Shown here piece by piece: positions 39,143 to 47,652 of a DNA stretch of 64,000 nucleotides (position 1 is the stretch's first letter; every line of letters begins with the position of its first letter). Where the stretch lies: positions 17,921-81,920 of the forward strand of contig NZ_MPJW01000260.1 of the NCBI RefSeq assembly GCF_001945525.1. Direction: 5' to 3'. The position numbers and the translations under genes are program-made. A model generated the notes under the pieces. That model had not been told where the DNA came from and did no database searches. It worked only from the letters and a program-made list of their open reading frames with translations. This stretch comes from Ileibacterium valens. Its GTDB lineage: Bacteria > Bacillota_I > Bacilli_A > Erysipelotrichales > Erysipelotrichaceae.

Positions 39143-40219
39143 ATGGAAATCAAATTTGAAAAAAGACCTGTACTTAAGGAAAAGCCGCAGGGACCTTTAG
39201 GCTTTGGAAAATACTATACTGACTATATGTTTGTGACGGATTACGATGAAGATCAGGGAGGATTTCATGACGCGCGCATCATACCATTTGGACCCATTGA
39301 GATGGATCCGGCGAGTATGGTCCTGCATTATGCTCAGGAAACATTCGAAGGACTGAAAGCCTATAAAACCGACGACGGCCGAATTCTGTTATTCCGTCCG
39401 GAACGCAATGCAGCTCGTTTTGCAAATTCAAACGATCGTATGTCGATGCCTAAAGTGCCTGAAGACATGTTTGTTGAAGCCATCGAAGAACTTGTAAAGA
39501 TTGAAAAAGACTGGATTCCAGAAAATGAAGGCGAATCCCTGTACATTCGTCCATACATGTTTGCAACGGAAGCTCAGGTAGGCGTTCATCCGGCTAAATC
39601 CTATAAGTTCATGATTATCCTTTCACCAGTTGGTGCCTATTATCCAGAAGGTGTCAATCCGATCAAAATCTGGGTAGAAGATGAATATGTTCGTGCAGCG
39701 CCAGGCGGAACAGGATTTACCAAATGCGGCGGAAACTATGCTGGATCTTTAAAAGCGCAGGAAAAAGCGGAAGAACAGGGTTATACCCAGGTTCTCTGGC
39801 TTGATGGTGTCAATAAAAAGTATGTTGAAGAAGTCGGAAGTATGAATGTTATGTTCCTGATTGATGGAAAGATTTATACCGCACCGATTGAAGGTACAGT
39901 TTTACCTGGTGTAACCCGTGACTCCATGCTCAATCTGCTTCGTGACTGGGGTTATGAAGTTCATGAAGAACATCTTGCTATTGATGATCTGATGGCTGCC
40001 GCAAAAGATGGACGTCTGCAGGAAGCTTTTGGAACTGGTACAGCAGCCGTTATTTCTCCAATTGGGGAACTGTGCTATAAAGGGGAAAAAGCGACAATTA
40101 ATAACTTTGAAACTGGTCCTCTGACGCAGAAACTTTATGATACTCTGACTGGAATTCAGTGGGGCAAGCTTGAAGATCCATTTGGATGGACCAGAGAAGT
40201 TGTGATTGAAGAAGCTTAA
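39143..40219 (+). CDS. ilvE: branched-chain amino acid aminotransferase
   Basis: The frame opens at 39083, inside the terminator; the ATG at 39143 follows GTGAGGAAC and is the start, giving 358 residues. This is a fold-type IV PLP enzyme of the larger BCAT group. It transfers amino groups between Leu, Ile or Val and 2-oxoglutarate. ETFEGLKAY, RPYMFATE, and FTKCGGNYAGSLKAQ are visible, with Lys194 the likely PLP-binding lysine; GTGTAAVISPIGEL is the C-terminal substrate loop. It is separate from the ilv cluster at 51497 but completes that pathway. Confidence 0.95.
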   Translation: MEIKFEKRPVLKEKPQGPLGFGKYYTDYMFVTDYDEDQGGFHDARIIPFGPIEMDPASMVLHYAQETFEGLKAYKTDDGRILLFRPERNAARFANSNDRMSMPKVPEDMFVEAIEELVKIEKDWIPENEGESLYIRPYMFATEAQVGVHPAKSYKFMIILSPVGAYYPEGVNPIKIWVEDEYVRAAPGGTGFTKCGGNYAGSLKAQEKAEEQGYTQVLWLDGVNKKYVEEVGSMNVMFLIDGKIYTAPIEGTVLPGVTRDSMLNLLRDWGYEVHEEHLAIDDLMAAAKDGRLQEAFGTGTAAVISPIGELCYKGEKATINNFETGPLTQKLYDTLTGIQWGKLEDPFGWTREVVIEEA

Positions 40220-40274
40220 TAGGAATTCACAGCCAGAAGAGTAATTTCTTCGTCGCTCAATAAATAAAAAAATC

Positions 40275-40318
40275 AAAAGACGGACTTTCGTTTCATTTTT
40301 GAAAGTTTGTCTTTTTTT
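40275..40318 (+). terminator. ilvE terminator
   Basis: AGACGGACTTTC pairs with GAAAGTTTGTCT (one G-T pair), followed by seven T. Confidence 0.9.
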
Positions 40319-40484
40319 GTAATCATCAGGAATCGGTTGGAAGATCAGATCAGGTTCATAAAAATAGATGAAAAGCAGAAAATAGAACGAAAAGTTATGT
40401 AAAAACGATGTTTTCAGATAATTTTCAGAAAATTTGGCTTCGTTCTTTACAAGGAGAATATTCCGGATTAAGATGCACCCATAA

Positions 40485-40776
40485 ACCAATGCGGAAGAGA
40501 TCAAACAGAAAGAGGTATCTCAAGAGAGTCCGGGACGGTGGAATCCGGATGATGGCCATTCTGCAAATGGACTTCCAAGGGCGAAATGAACTGCTGATAA
40601 GCAAAGTACTTTAGCCGGGACTTTCCCGTTACAGAAAGAAGAATGTGATGGCATTCGTTGAGTGGGCAATGATGGATCGATGATCCACAGCCAATACAGG
40701 TGGTACCGCAGAATAGGAAAATTCTGTCCTGTTTTTCCAAGTGGAAAATTTCCACGGGGAAAGCAGGACTTTTTTG
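40485..40776 (+). promoter_or_regulatory. T-box leader with tryptophan specifier
   Basis: The T-box core AGGTGGTACCGC is at 40698-40709. Stem I is visible: GGAAG (40493-40497) pairs with CTTCC (40572-40576), CAGAA pairs with TTCTG above it, and AGAGAGTCCGGG with GGTGGAATCC forms the apical part. The 3' side of the specifier loop reads CAAATGGAC, putting TGG (Trp) at 40568-40570. The terminator is GTCCTG (40726) with CAGGAC (40764-40769) and seven T. Uncharged tRNA-Trp would stabilise the antiterminator and switch on the transporter. Confidence 0.9.
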
Positions 40777-40956
40777 CATTTTATCTTAAAAACCTTTGAG
40801 ATCGTCGATTAGATCAGAAACTCAACAGAGGTTATAAATCAGAGATAAAAGGTGCAAAAACAGAAATATTCCAATGCAAAAAACGAACCTGCTTTTTTAA
40901 GCAGAAGGTCCTCTCAATGATTCGTTTCACATGCATTTCTAAGAGGAGGAAACACG

Positions 40957-42006
40957 ATGAACTGCATGAAAAAAATGTTAAGCACTCTGTGCGCTGCGAC
41001 CCTGTTAGCGGGCTGCTCTGCTGGAACTTCGACTCAGACGAACACTGAAAGCACGGACCAAAAATCATATACGATCGGTGTTGCTCAGCTTGTTGATCAC
41101 CTTTCATTAAATACAATCCGTGATGCCATGCTCGATGAATTTGAAGAACTCGGCTATAAGGATGGCGAGAATCTGACTATTGATTATCAGAATGCTGCCG
41201 GGCAGATCAGCAATCTCGATACAATCATGTCTACTTATGCAAACGAAGATGTAGATGCCATTGTGGCTATCGCAACTCCAACGGCTCAGGCTGCTCAGAA
41301 CTATGCAGATTCAGCGCCTGTTATTTTCTCAGCTGTATCCGATCCAGTATCTGCTGGTCTTGTTGAAACGATCGAGGCCCCTGGTGGAAATATCACTGGA
41401 ACCAGTGATGAAGTACAGGTGGATCAGATCGTAGATCTGATTCTTGAATTGACACCAGAAGCAAAAACCGTTGGGGTTCTCTACAATGCCGGAGAAGCCA
41501 ACTCGGTTTCAAATATTAAGCGTTTTAAAGAATATGCTCAAACAAAGGGACTTACTGTAGAAGAAGCAACCGGTACGGACCTGACGACTCTGCAGCAGGC
41601 GGCCAGTGTTCTTGCAGAAAAGGTGGACGTAATGTTCAGCCCAAATGACAATACGGTCGCTCAGGGATTTGCCGCATTAAGCAAAATCGCATTGGACGCT
41701 GGAGTCGCTTACTATGTTGGAGCCGATTCCATGGTCGCTGACGGAGGCTTTGCCACAGTAGGTATTAATTATGAAGAACTGGGCAGAGAAACAGCCCGCA
41801 TGACAATCGATATTCTTGAAGGAGCTGATCCGGCTACGACAGCCGTTAAGGTTTATAAAGATGATCTGAATACCTACATTAATGAAAATGTCTATAACAC
41901 TCTGAAAGAAAAAGGGAAGACAAAAACGGAAGTGCCAGCTGAGTTGCAGGACAGCGATTCTGTGATCATGGTTACCGGAGCGGATTCAATCGCCTCAGGA
42001 AACTAA
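40957..42006 (+). CDS. trpX: ABC transporter substrate-binding lipoprotein, TrpX-like
   Basis: 349 residues. The lipobox is LAGC with modified Cys20; a Thr/Ser-rich linker follows. The fold is the ABC_sub_bind (PF04392) type: YTIGVAQLVDHLSLNTIRDA, VDAIVAIATPTAQAAQNY, PVIFSAVSDPVSAGLVE and GVLYNAGEANSVSN. This group is predicted to carry aromatic amino acids in Bacillota, and the T-box with a Trp codon upstream supports tryptophan. The ribosome site AGGAGGAAAC is strong. It is tethered outside the membrane and feeds the permease at 42271. Confidence 0.88.
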   Translation: MNCMKKMLSTLCAATLLAGCSAGTSTQTNTESTDQKSYTIGVAQLVDHLSLNTIRDAMLDEFEELGYKDGENLTIDYQNAAGQISNLDTIMSTYANEDVDAIVAIATPTAQAAQNYADSAPVIFSAVSDPVSAGLVETIEAPGGNITGTSDEVQVDQIVDLILELTPEAKTVGVLYNAGEANSVSNIKRFKEYAQTKGLTVEEATGTDLTTLQQAASVLAEKVDVMFSPNDNTVAQGFAALSKIALDAGVAYYVGADSMVADGGFATVGINYEELGRETARMTIDILEGADPATTAVKVYKDDLNTYINENVYNTLKEKGKTKTEVPAELQDSDSVIMVTGADSIASGN

Positions 42007-42072
42007 AATTCAGATAGTGATCTGAATGATTTAACGCAATTTAGAAATTCACTTCTATGTCCTCGATATTTT

Positions 42073-42100
42073 GAAAGCCGGTCAATTCTGTCCGGCTTTC
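42073..42100 (+). other. intra-operon hairpin without T-run
   Basis: GAAAGCCGG pairs with CCGGCTTTC across ten bases, between trpX and the permease gene. Without a T-run it is more likely an mRNA-stabilising or attenuation hairpin than a terminator. Confidence 0.7.
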
Positions 42101-42270
42101 TGTCTGTGAGTTCAAAAGGAATTCAGTACAATGAGTAAGCATTAACTCTCTGACAGATATTCAGTATTTACATTCAGCATTCGGATTCAGTAATAAGCAT
42201 TTGTTTGTGATTATCTGCTTTTCCTGTTCATTCGGATGCTTTATCTAAAAATTTCAGAAAGGAATTGATT

Positions 42271-43146
42271 ATGTCAACAGCCATCATACTTAGAGCCATA
42301 CAACTTGGTCTAGTTTTTGCGGTTCTCTCCCTGGGCGAGTACATTACCGTCGGGATTATGGACAATCCGGACTTAACAGTCGATGGATCATTTGTCACTG
42401 GAGGAGCCGTCTGTGCGATGATGACCATCGCGGGATTTCCAAATCTGGGTCTGTTTGCCGCTTTTATTGCTGGAATTCTCTGCGGCTGTGTAACTGCGTT
42501 TTTGCAGACTAAAATGAAAATTCAGCCTCTGTTAGCTGGAATATTGACCATGACGGGTCTTTATTCTGTGAATTTACGAATCATGAACGGCAGTCCAAAT
42601 GTCACTCTTCATGCTTCGGGAATGTCTGATCATACGATTTTATCGAATGATGCAACCAGACTTTACGTACTACTTGCAATTGTCATCGCTCTGATTCTTG
42701 CGATGTATCTGTTTTTTAAGACAAGCATTGGTCTGATGCTCAGAGCGACTGGAGACAACGAAGAAATGGTCAGCTCGTCTTCGATCAATGTCGATAATAT
42801 GAAGTTTTTAGGTCTTGGATTATCGAATGGACTGGTGGCTTTGTCCGGGGCACTTCTGGTTCAGTTTCAGAACTTTGCGGATGTGACTGGCGGAACCGGA
42901 ATGCTGGTATTAGGTCTTGCCGGCATAATTATTGGTGAAGCCATCCTGAGACCAAAAGGAATTGGAATGGGACTGATTGCCGCGGCGCTTGGCGCAGTAC
43001 TCTATCGTCTCTTATATACATTCGCCTTACAGTTAGGTTTTGCAGCAACCGATATGAACCTGGTTTCATCCGTACTGGTAGCGGTCACCATTTCTATTCC
43101 ATACCTGCAAAAACTTGCGAAGAAAAGGAAGTCAGAACATGCTTGA
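42271..43146 (+). CDS. trpY: ABC transporter permease, TrpY-like
   Basis: I take the ATG at 42271, with AAAGGA eight bases upstream, giving 291 residues. It is a LivH-like permease with eight to nine hydrophobic segments: ITVGIMDNPDLTVDGSF near the start and LGLSNGLVALSGALLVQFQN with GMLVLGLAGIIIGEAI later, which are typical of the permeases paired with PF04392 binding proteins. The ATPase gene overlaps its end by eight bases. Tryptophan transport is inferred from the upstream T-box, not from the protein itself. Confidence 0.88.
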   Translation: MSTAIILRAIQLGLVFAVLSLGEYITVGIMDNPDLTVDGSFVTGGAVCAMMTIAGFPNLGLFAAFIAGILCGCVTAFLQTKMKIQPLLAGILTMTGLYSVNLRIMNGSPNVTLHASGMSDHTILSNDATRLYVLLAIVIALILAMYLFFKTSIGLMLRATGDNEEMVSSSSINVDNMKFLGLGLSNGLVALSGALLVQFQNFADVTGGTGMLVLGLAGIIIGEAILRPKGIGMGLIAAALGAVLYRLLYTFALQLGFAATDMNLVSSVLVAVTISIPYLQKLAKKRKSEHA

Positions 43147-43888
43147 ACTCAATAACTGCAGTGTGATCTTCAATGAGGGAAGCACACTTGAAAAAAAAGC
43201 GCTGGATGGTCTTTCAGTCCACATCAAGCCTGGAGAATTCGTGACTATTCTGGGCAGCAATGGAGCAGGAAAATCGACATTCTTCAATGTAATCAGCGGG
43301 AAGGCCCCTCTAAAAAACGGAAAGATTATTCTGGACGGGCAGGATATTACTTCTCAGAAACCTCATCAGCGTTCAAAAATTATTGGCCGTCTGTACCAGG
43401 ATCCTTCTCAGGGAACAGCTCCTCATTTAACGGTTGAAGAAAACCTGGCATTGGCTAATTCGGGAAATCGAGGAAAATTATCTTTTGCGATTCGAAAACA
43501 GGAAAGAGAAAAATTCAGAGATCTTCTAAAAGAGCTGGACATGGGACTGGAAGAGAGAATGGGTACTCCTATTGGTCTGCTTTCAGGAGGCCAACGACAG
43601 TCCATCGCCCTGATGATGGCTGTCCTGAATCCCCCAAAACTGATGCTTCTTGATGAGCATACCGCAGCTCTGGACCCAAAGACGGCTAAAAAAGTCCTGG
43701 AACTGACGAATAAGTATATTCGGTCAGAAAAGATCACCGCCTTAATGATTACTCATAACATGCGGGATGCTCTGGAAAATGGAGATCGGCTGCTGATTTT
43801 CCAGGATGGAAAAATCACCCATGACTTTTCCGGAGAAGAAAAAAAGCGGCTACAGCTCAAAGATCTCATTGAATACTACGATGTTTGA
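43139..43888 (+). CDS. trpZ: ABC transporter ATP-binding protein, TrpZ-like
   Basis: The ATG at 43139 follows AAAAGGAAG and gives 249 residues; the frame is open slightly further upstream within the permease gene. Walker A is GSNGAGKST, the signature is LSGGQRQ, Walker B is LMLLDEHTAALDP, and the H-loop is MITHNM. Glu is followed by His rather than Pro in the Walker B region (DEHTAALDP), as in this transporter group. It drives import through the TrpY-like permease. The 72-residue gene follows after 46 bases. Confidence 0.9.
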   Translation: MLELNNCSVIFNEGSTLEKKALDGLSVHIKPGEFVTILGSNGAGKSTFFNVISGKAPLKNGKIILDGQDITSQKPHQRSKIIGRLYQDPSQGTAPHLTVEENLALANSGNRGKLSFAIRKQEREKFRDLLKELDMGLEERMGTPIGLLSGGQRQSIALMMAVLNPPKLMLLDEHTAALDPKTAKKVLELTNKYIRSEKITALMITHNMRDALENGDRLLIFQDGKITHDFSGEEKKRLQLKDLIEYYDV

Positions 43889-43934
43889 TTTTCCGGTTAT
43901 GGAAGGTTAAACTTGTGGATAGAGGATAACTGCT

Positions 43935-44153
43935 ATGAAACCGATTATTGATGAACTTCAAAAAATTAATGTCAGAAAACACGTTGTTACTTCCATCGAG
44001 TATGACTGCAAAACCGAAAAAAAGGAAGATGAAGTGTTTGATGCCGTAAGAGATATTTTAAGCAACGACCTGAATTCTTTTTCAAAAATTACTTACGATC
44101 TAAGTCCTGCTGATCATAAAGTTAAAGTTGAAGTCATTCAGAATGTTCGCTAG
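43935..44153 (+). CDS. 72-residue conserved-looking protein of unknown function
   Basis: The protein is small, soluble and charged, with an alpha/beta pattern (HVVTSIEYDCKTEKKEDEVF, then FSKITYDLSPADHKVKVEVI). A proper AGAGGA ribosome site lies nine bases before the ATG, and its composition is protein-like. It lies 46 bases after the ATPase gene and ahead of a strong terminator, so it probably belongs to the T-box operon. I recognise no family. A link to tryptophan uptake is inference from position only. Confidence 0.65.
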   Translation: MKPIIDELQKINVRKHVVTSIEYDCKTEKKEDEVFDAVRDILSNDLNSFSKITYDLSPADHKVKVEVIQNVR

Positions 44154-44183
44154 ATATTAAAGTCTCAACAATTAAAGTCAAAG

Positions 44184-44229
44184 AAAAAGAGCTTTTGATT
44201 CAGGGAAAATTGAATCAAAGGCTCTTTTT
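44184..44229. terminator. terminator of the Trp transporter operon
   Basis: A long stem, AAAAAGAGC and TTTGATTCA against TGAATCAAA and GCTCTTTTT with one mismatch, ends in T. It is symmetrical enough to act on both strands. Confidence 0.92.
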
Positions 44230-44276
44230 ATCGTTTTGAGATAAATCAATCCCTTAACCATGAATTGAAAACTCAG

Positions 44277-44408
44277 TTAATCTTTGGATAACCAAACTTT
44301 TTTCTCAGGGATAAGACCAGTTTTGTTAAAAAACACCATAGTTAGGGGAATTACGGCAATCAGAATCAGCTGAATCATGATTCCGGATACAGAAAATGCT
44401 GAGAACAT
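44277..44408 (-). pseudogene. tail of a membrane protein, or 43-residue membrane peptide
   Basis: From an ATG at 44408 the frame encodes 43 residues: MFSAFSVSG, a hydrophobic segment IMIQLILIAVIPLTMVFF, then NKTGLIPEKKVWLSKD. The frame is also open upstream, into the end of the next gene. It looks like the last membrane segment and tail of a larger protein. There is no ribosome site, so I favour a remnant. Confidence 0.35.
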
Positions 44409-44452
44409 CTGGTGAAATCGATACTCGATTAAATTCCGGGCACTGAAAAAAC

Positions 44453-44941
44453 TCAGAATTGAATCAGATTGACAGAATGGCCATTTTCTTCAAGCAAATG
44501 AATCAGATCGTCAGTTTTCAAAGTTACAGTGGCGGTATTGATCATGGGATGACAGGCAATTAATGCTTCATCCTTCAGAAAATCCTCATCCAGATAAAAC
44601 TGAACATGATAACCGTCAACATTTAGCAGACCAAAAGGAGTAACGGATCCAGGAGTCAGGTGCAGATATTTATCCAGATCTGAAGCAGATGTAAAACTGA
44701 GAGATCTGGTTTGGTACTTTTGTTTAAACTCTTTCAGGTTGACTCGTTTATTTCCCCGCACAGTAAGCAAATAGTAATTTCTCTTTTTGTCATCCCGAAC
44801 GAATAAATTTTTGGCATCCGCTTCAGGATGTGGAAGAGTAAAATCGCGCTCTTCATTCATTAAAAACGTGGCCGGATGACTGGTCAGCTCAAATCTGATG
44901 TTATTCTCTTCTAAAAATTGCAAAAGTTCGCTTTGATTCAT
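44453..44941 (-). CDS. YbaK/ProX-type aminoacyl-tRNA deacylase
   Basis: 162 residues, a free-standing editing domain of the INS superfamily that hydrolyses mischarged tRNA, typically Ala- or Cys-tRNA(Pro). NIRFELTSHPATF is at the N-terminus; DAKNLFVRDDKKRNYYLLTV holds the conserved Lys; GSVTPFGLLN and HPMINTATV complete the pocket. This pattern fits the PrdX/ProXp-ala group rather than YbaK proper. A GAGGAGG ribosome site precedes the ATG. It is a single gene on the minus strand. Confidence 0.87.
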   Translation of the reverse strand: MNQSELLQFLEENNIRFELTSHPATFLMNEERDFTLPHPEADAKNLFVRDDKKRNYYLLTVRGNKRVNLKEFKQKYQTRSLSFTSASDLDKYLHLTPGSVTPFGLLNVDGYHVQFYLDEDFLKDEALIACHPMINTATVTLKTDDLIHLLEENGHSVNLIQF

Positions 44942-45225
44942 GAAAACCTCCTCGATGCTAATCTATCAGATACAGAAGCCAAACAGTACAATTACAATAT
45001 GTCATCGCCTTTGATTCATCTCAGAATAAGGCTGAACTGAAGAAGAAGCAGGCATCTGATATAAAAAAGGCAGTCCATAAAGATGATTAAAGAAAACCAA
45101 TAACTATTGTTTCAAAAATTTGGCCAAATGCTGTAGCGGATGGACTATGTCTGGCAGGTAAATTAGTCAGACAATCAGTGATATGTAAAAACAGACATGG
45201 ATGAAGGAAAGGACGGTCAGTTTAT

Positions 45226-46227
45226 ATGGAGAATGAAGACAGAAAGAAACCAAAGAAAATTGGATTGATTGCTACTGGTGGAACGATAGCAGGTACAGGC
45301 CGTATTGGAGAAACCGCAGAATACAGGGCGGGTACTTTACCAGTTGAATCCATTATTTCCTCGATACCTCAAATCGCAGATCTGGCTGAAATAAAGCAGG
45401 TCAACGTATGTACCAAGGATTCGAATGATATCTCAGCTGCTGACATATTCGCAATCAAACAGGCGGCTGAAAAACTTGCAGAGGATCAAGAAGTCGATGG
45501 AATCGTGATTACTCATGGAACGGATACGATGGAAGAAACCGCATTTTTGTTAAATCTGGTTCTTGATGTTGATAAACCCATCGTCATTACCGGAGCCATG
45601 CGTCCAGCATCAGCTACAAGCGCTGACGGCCCGATGAATCTGTATCAGTCTGTCGCATTAGCCTGTGATTCAAGATGCGCTGGAATGGGCGTTCTTGCGG
45701 TGATCAGCGACACGATTTATTCTGGGCGCGATCTGACCAAGATCAATTCAATTAAAACGGATGCCTTTGAAGTAGGTGATCCAGGACCAGTTGGCTATAT
45801 GCAGGACGATCGAGCTTTTTTGATTCACAGACCTTATCGCAGACATACCATTCATTCCAGATTTTCCAAGGGTCTTGAAGGAATAAGCAAAAAAGTGGAA
45901 ATCTTTTATGTTCATGAAGATGCTGATCCCAAGCTGCTTGAATATATGCTTAAAAACTATGATGGAGTTGTTATCGCAGGAACAGGAGCCGGGAACTATT
46001 CTTCAAAAATCCAAAACGTAATTGAAAGTTATGAAGGACCGGCAAAAATTGTCCGCAGCTCCCGTCTGATTGAAGGAGCGGCCTTTGATTCGAAAATTTT
46101 TGATCCCGATCAAAAAACTATTCCGGCCCATCGCCTTTCTCCTCACAAAGCAAGGATTTTACTGATGTTAGGTCTGTCGCAAAACTTAAAAATGGAAGAG
46201 CTGCGGCAGCTGTTTCTCGAATATTGA
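45226..46227 (+). CDS. ansA: L-asparaginase
   Basis: 333 residues, type I/II asparaginase fold. It hydrolyses asparagine to aspartate and ammonia. The two catalytic threonine loops are visible: IATGGTIAGTG, with nucleophile Thr17, and VITHGTDTMEETAF, with the second Thr and Asp. KPIVITGAMRPASATSADGP is the family signature and GTGAGNYSSK a later loop. There is no signal peptide, so the enzyme is cytosolic. It opposes asnA. It is transcribed alone with GAAGGAAAGG upstream. Confidence 0.94.
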   Translation: MENEDRKKPKKIGLIATGGTIAGTGRIGETAEYRAGTLPVESIISSIPQIADLAEIKQVNVCTKDSNDISAADIFAIKQAAEKLAEDQEVDGIVITHGTDTMEETAFLLNLVLDVDKPIVITGAMRPASATSADGPMNLYQSVALACDSRCAGMGVLAVISDTIYSGRDLTKINSIKTDAFEVGDPGPVGYMQDDRAFLIHRPYRRHTIHSRFSKGLEGISKKVEIFYVHEDADPKLLEYMLKNYDGVVIAGTGAGNYSSKIQNVIESYEGPAKIVRSSRLIEGAAFDSKIFDPDQKTIPAHRLSPHKARILLMLGLSQNLKMEELRQLFLEY

Positions 46228-46296
46228 TCAAATTATCACTTCTTCCAGCGGATGATTTTTTGGTATGGATTGCTTAGGAACGCAGAAAATGGTCTG

Positions 46297-46325
46297 TTGT
46301 TGTTTTAAAACAGATTGAGTATAAT
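46297..46325 (+). promoter_or_regulatory. possible promoter of the DUF362 gene
   Basis: TTGTTG, 17 bases, TATAAT (46320-46325), about 40 bases before the start codon. The -10 box is perfect, the -35 box partial. Confidence 0.5.
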
Positions 46326-46367
46326 TTGTTAATAGAGATAGAGAAGTAAAAGAAAGGGCTAATTAAA

Positions 46368-47270
46368 ATGGAAAAATCGAAAGTTTATTTTACAGGTGAT
46401 ACCGGAAGTAAAGCGTTGGTTAAGCTGTACAAGAAACTCGGTAAGGAACTAAAAGGTAATATTGCTGTAAAACTTCACTCCGGAGAACGAGGGAATCAGA
46501 ACTTCCTGCGTCCTGAATTTGTAAAACCAATCATTGATGAAGTGAATGGAACTGTTGTGGAATGCAATACAGCTTATGGACATGACAAAGGAGGGGCCAG
46601 ATTCAATACCAATTCTCATATGCAGGTCATGAAGGAACATGGATGGACCGAAAACTTTGATGTGGATATTCTTGATTCCGAAGGACCAGACAAAGTTCTC
46701 GAAATTCCGAATGGTAAAATCATCCGAGAAAACTATGTGGGAAAGGACATTGATAAATACAATTCAATGCTTGTTCTCTCCCATTTTAAAGGACACCCAA
46801 TGGGTGGTTTTGGAGGCGCTTTAAAGCAGCTTTCGATTGGTGTTGCCTCTTCGAATGGAAAATGCTGGATTCATTCAACCGGGAAGTCTAAAGACATGAA
46901 AAACTGCTGGCAAATTCCAGTAAAACAGGATGAATTCCTTGAAGCCATGGCAGATGCAGCTGAATCTGTAAATAATTACTTCAAAGACAATATCGTTTAT
47001 ATCAATGCGGTGGTTAATCTTTCGGTAGACTGCGATTGCTGCCATGTTGCTGAAGATCCATGTATGAAAGATATTGGAATTTTGATTTCAACCGATCCAG
47101 TCGCAATTGATCAGGCTTGCCTTGATCTGGTTTACAATTCCAAAGATCCAGGCCGAGATCATTTTGTAGAACGCGTAGAATCGAGAAATGGGCGTCATAC
47201 AGTAGAAGCAGCTGAAGCTCTTGGCTTTGGAAGCCGCGACTATGAACTGATCAATATTGATGAAGAATAA
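46368..47270 (+). CDS. DUF362 domain protein
   Basis: 300 residues, cytosolic. DUF362 features are visible: KLGKELKGNIAVKLHSGERG, NTAYGHDKGGARF, VLSHFKGHPMGGFGGALKQL, and DPVAIDQACLDLV near the end. A DCDCCHVAEDPCMKDIG segment has clustered cysteines that could bind an iron-sulfur cluster or metal. It lacks the separate ferredoxin domain found in many relatives. The function of the family is unknown. AAAGAAAGGG precedes the ATG. It is a single gene. Confidence 0.85.
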   Translation: MEKSKVYFTGDTGSKALVKLYKKLGKELKGNIAVKLHSGERGNQNFLRPEFVKPIIDEVNGTVVECNTAYGHDKGGARFNTNSHMQVMKEHGWTENFDVDILDSEGPDKVLEIPNGKIIRENYVGKDIDKYNSMLVLSHFKGHPMGGFGGALKQLSIGVASSNGKCWIHSTGKSKDMKNCWQIPVKQDEFLEAMADAAESVNNYFKDNIVYINAVVNLSVDCDCCHVAEDPCMKDIGILISTDPVAIDQACLDLVYNSKDPGRDHFVERVESRNGRHTVEAAEALGFGSRDYELINIDEE

Positions 47271-47652
47271 CTTCACTGATTACAAACGGCTAGTCTGAAG
47301 TGATTTTCTTCGGTTGTCATTGATTCATTGAAAATCGGCTTTCAGATCAAGCCGCTGGTTGTATATTCAACAAGCAAAATTTTAAATCATTCAGAGCGGT
47401 TTTAGATCTTAATGAGTTGATAGGAAACCGTTCTGGAAAAATTAACATTATATTCAACACTCCTGAAAAGAATCGATATAGTATTCTTACAGGAGTTTTT
47501 TTCTGTTTAGAAATATATTCTGAACTTGATTTTAAGGTGCAGTAAATGAAAACTTCTGTATCTGACTGGTGAAAAATGATAGTCAGTGTTTATGAAAAAA
47601 CAAAAGTAAAACCATGCAAAATAAGATGTTTTATAAACTTTGAGGAGATTTT
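47271..47652 (+). other. intergenic stretch with a terminator and inverted repeats
   Basis: About 380 bases without a gene. AGCGGTTT near 47395 can pair with AAACCGTT near 47428. TATATTCAACA-like words occur twice. The terminator at 47459-47502 is listed separately. Confidence 0.4.
47459..47502 (+). terminator. rho-independent terminator
   Basis: ACTCCTG with inner AAGAAT pairs with ATTCTT and CAGGAGT, then seven T. Confidence 0.85.
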
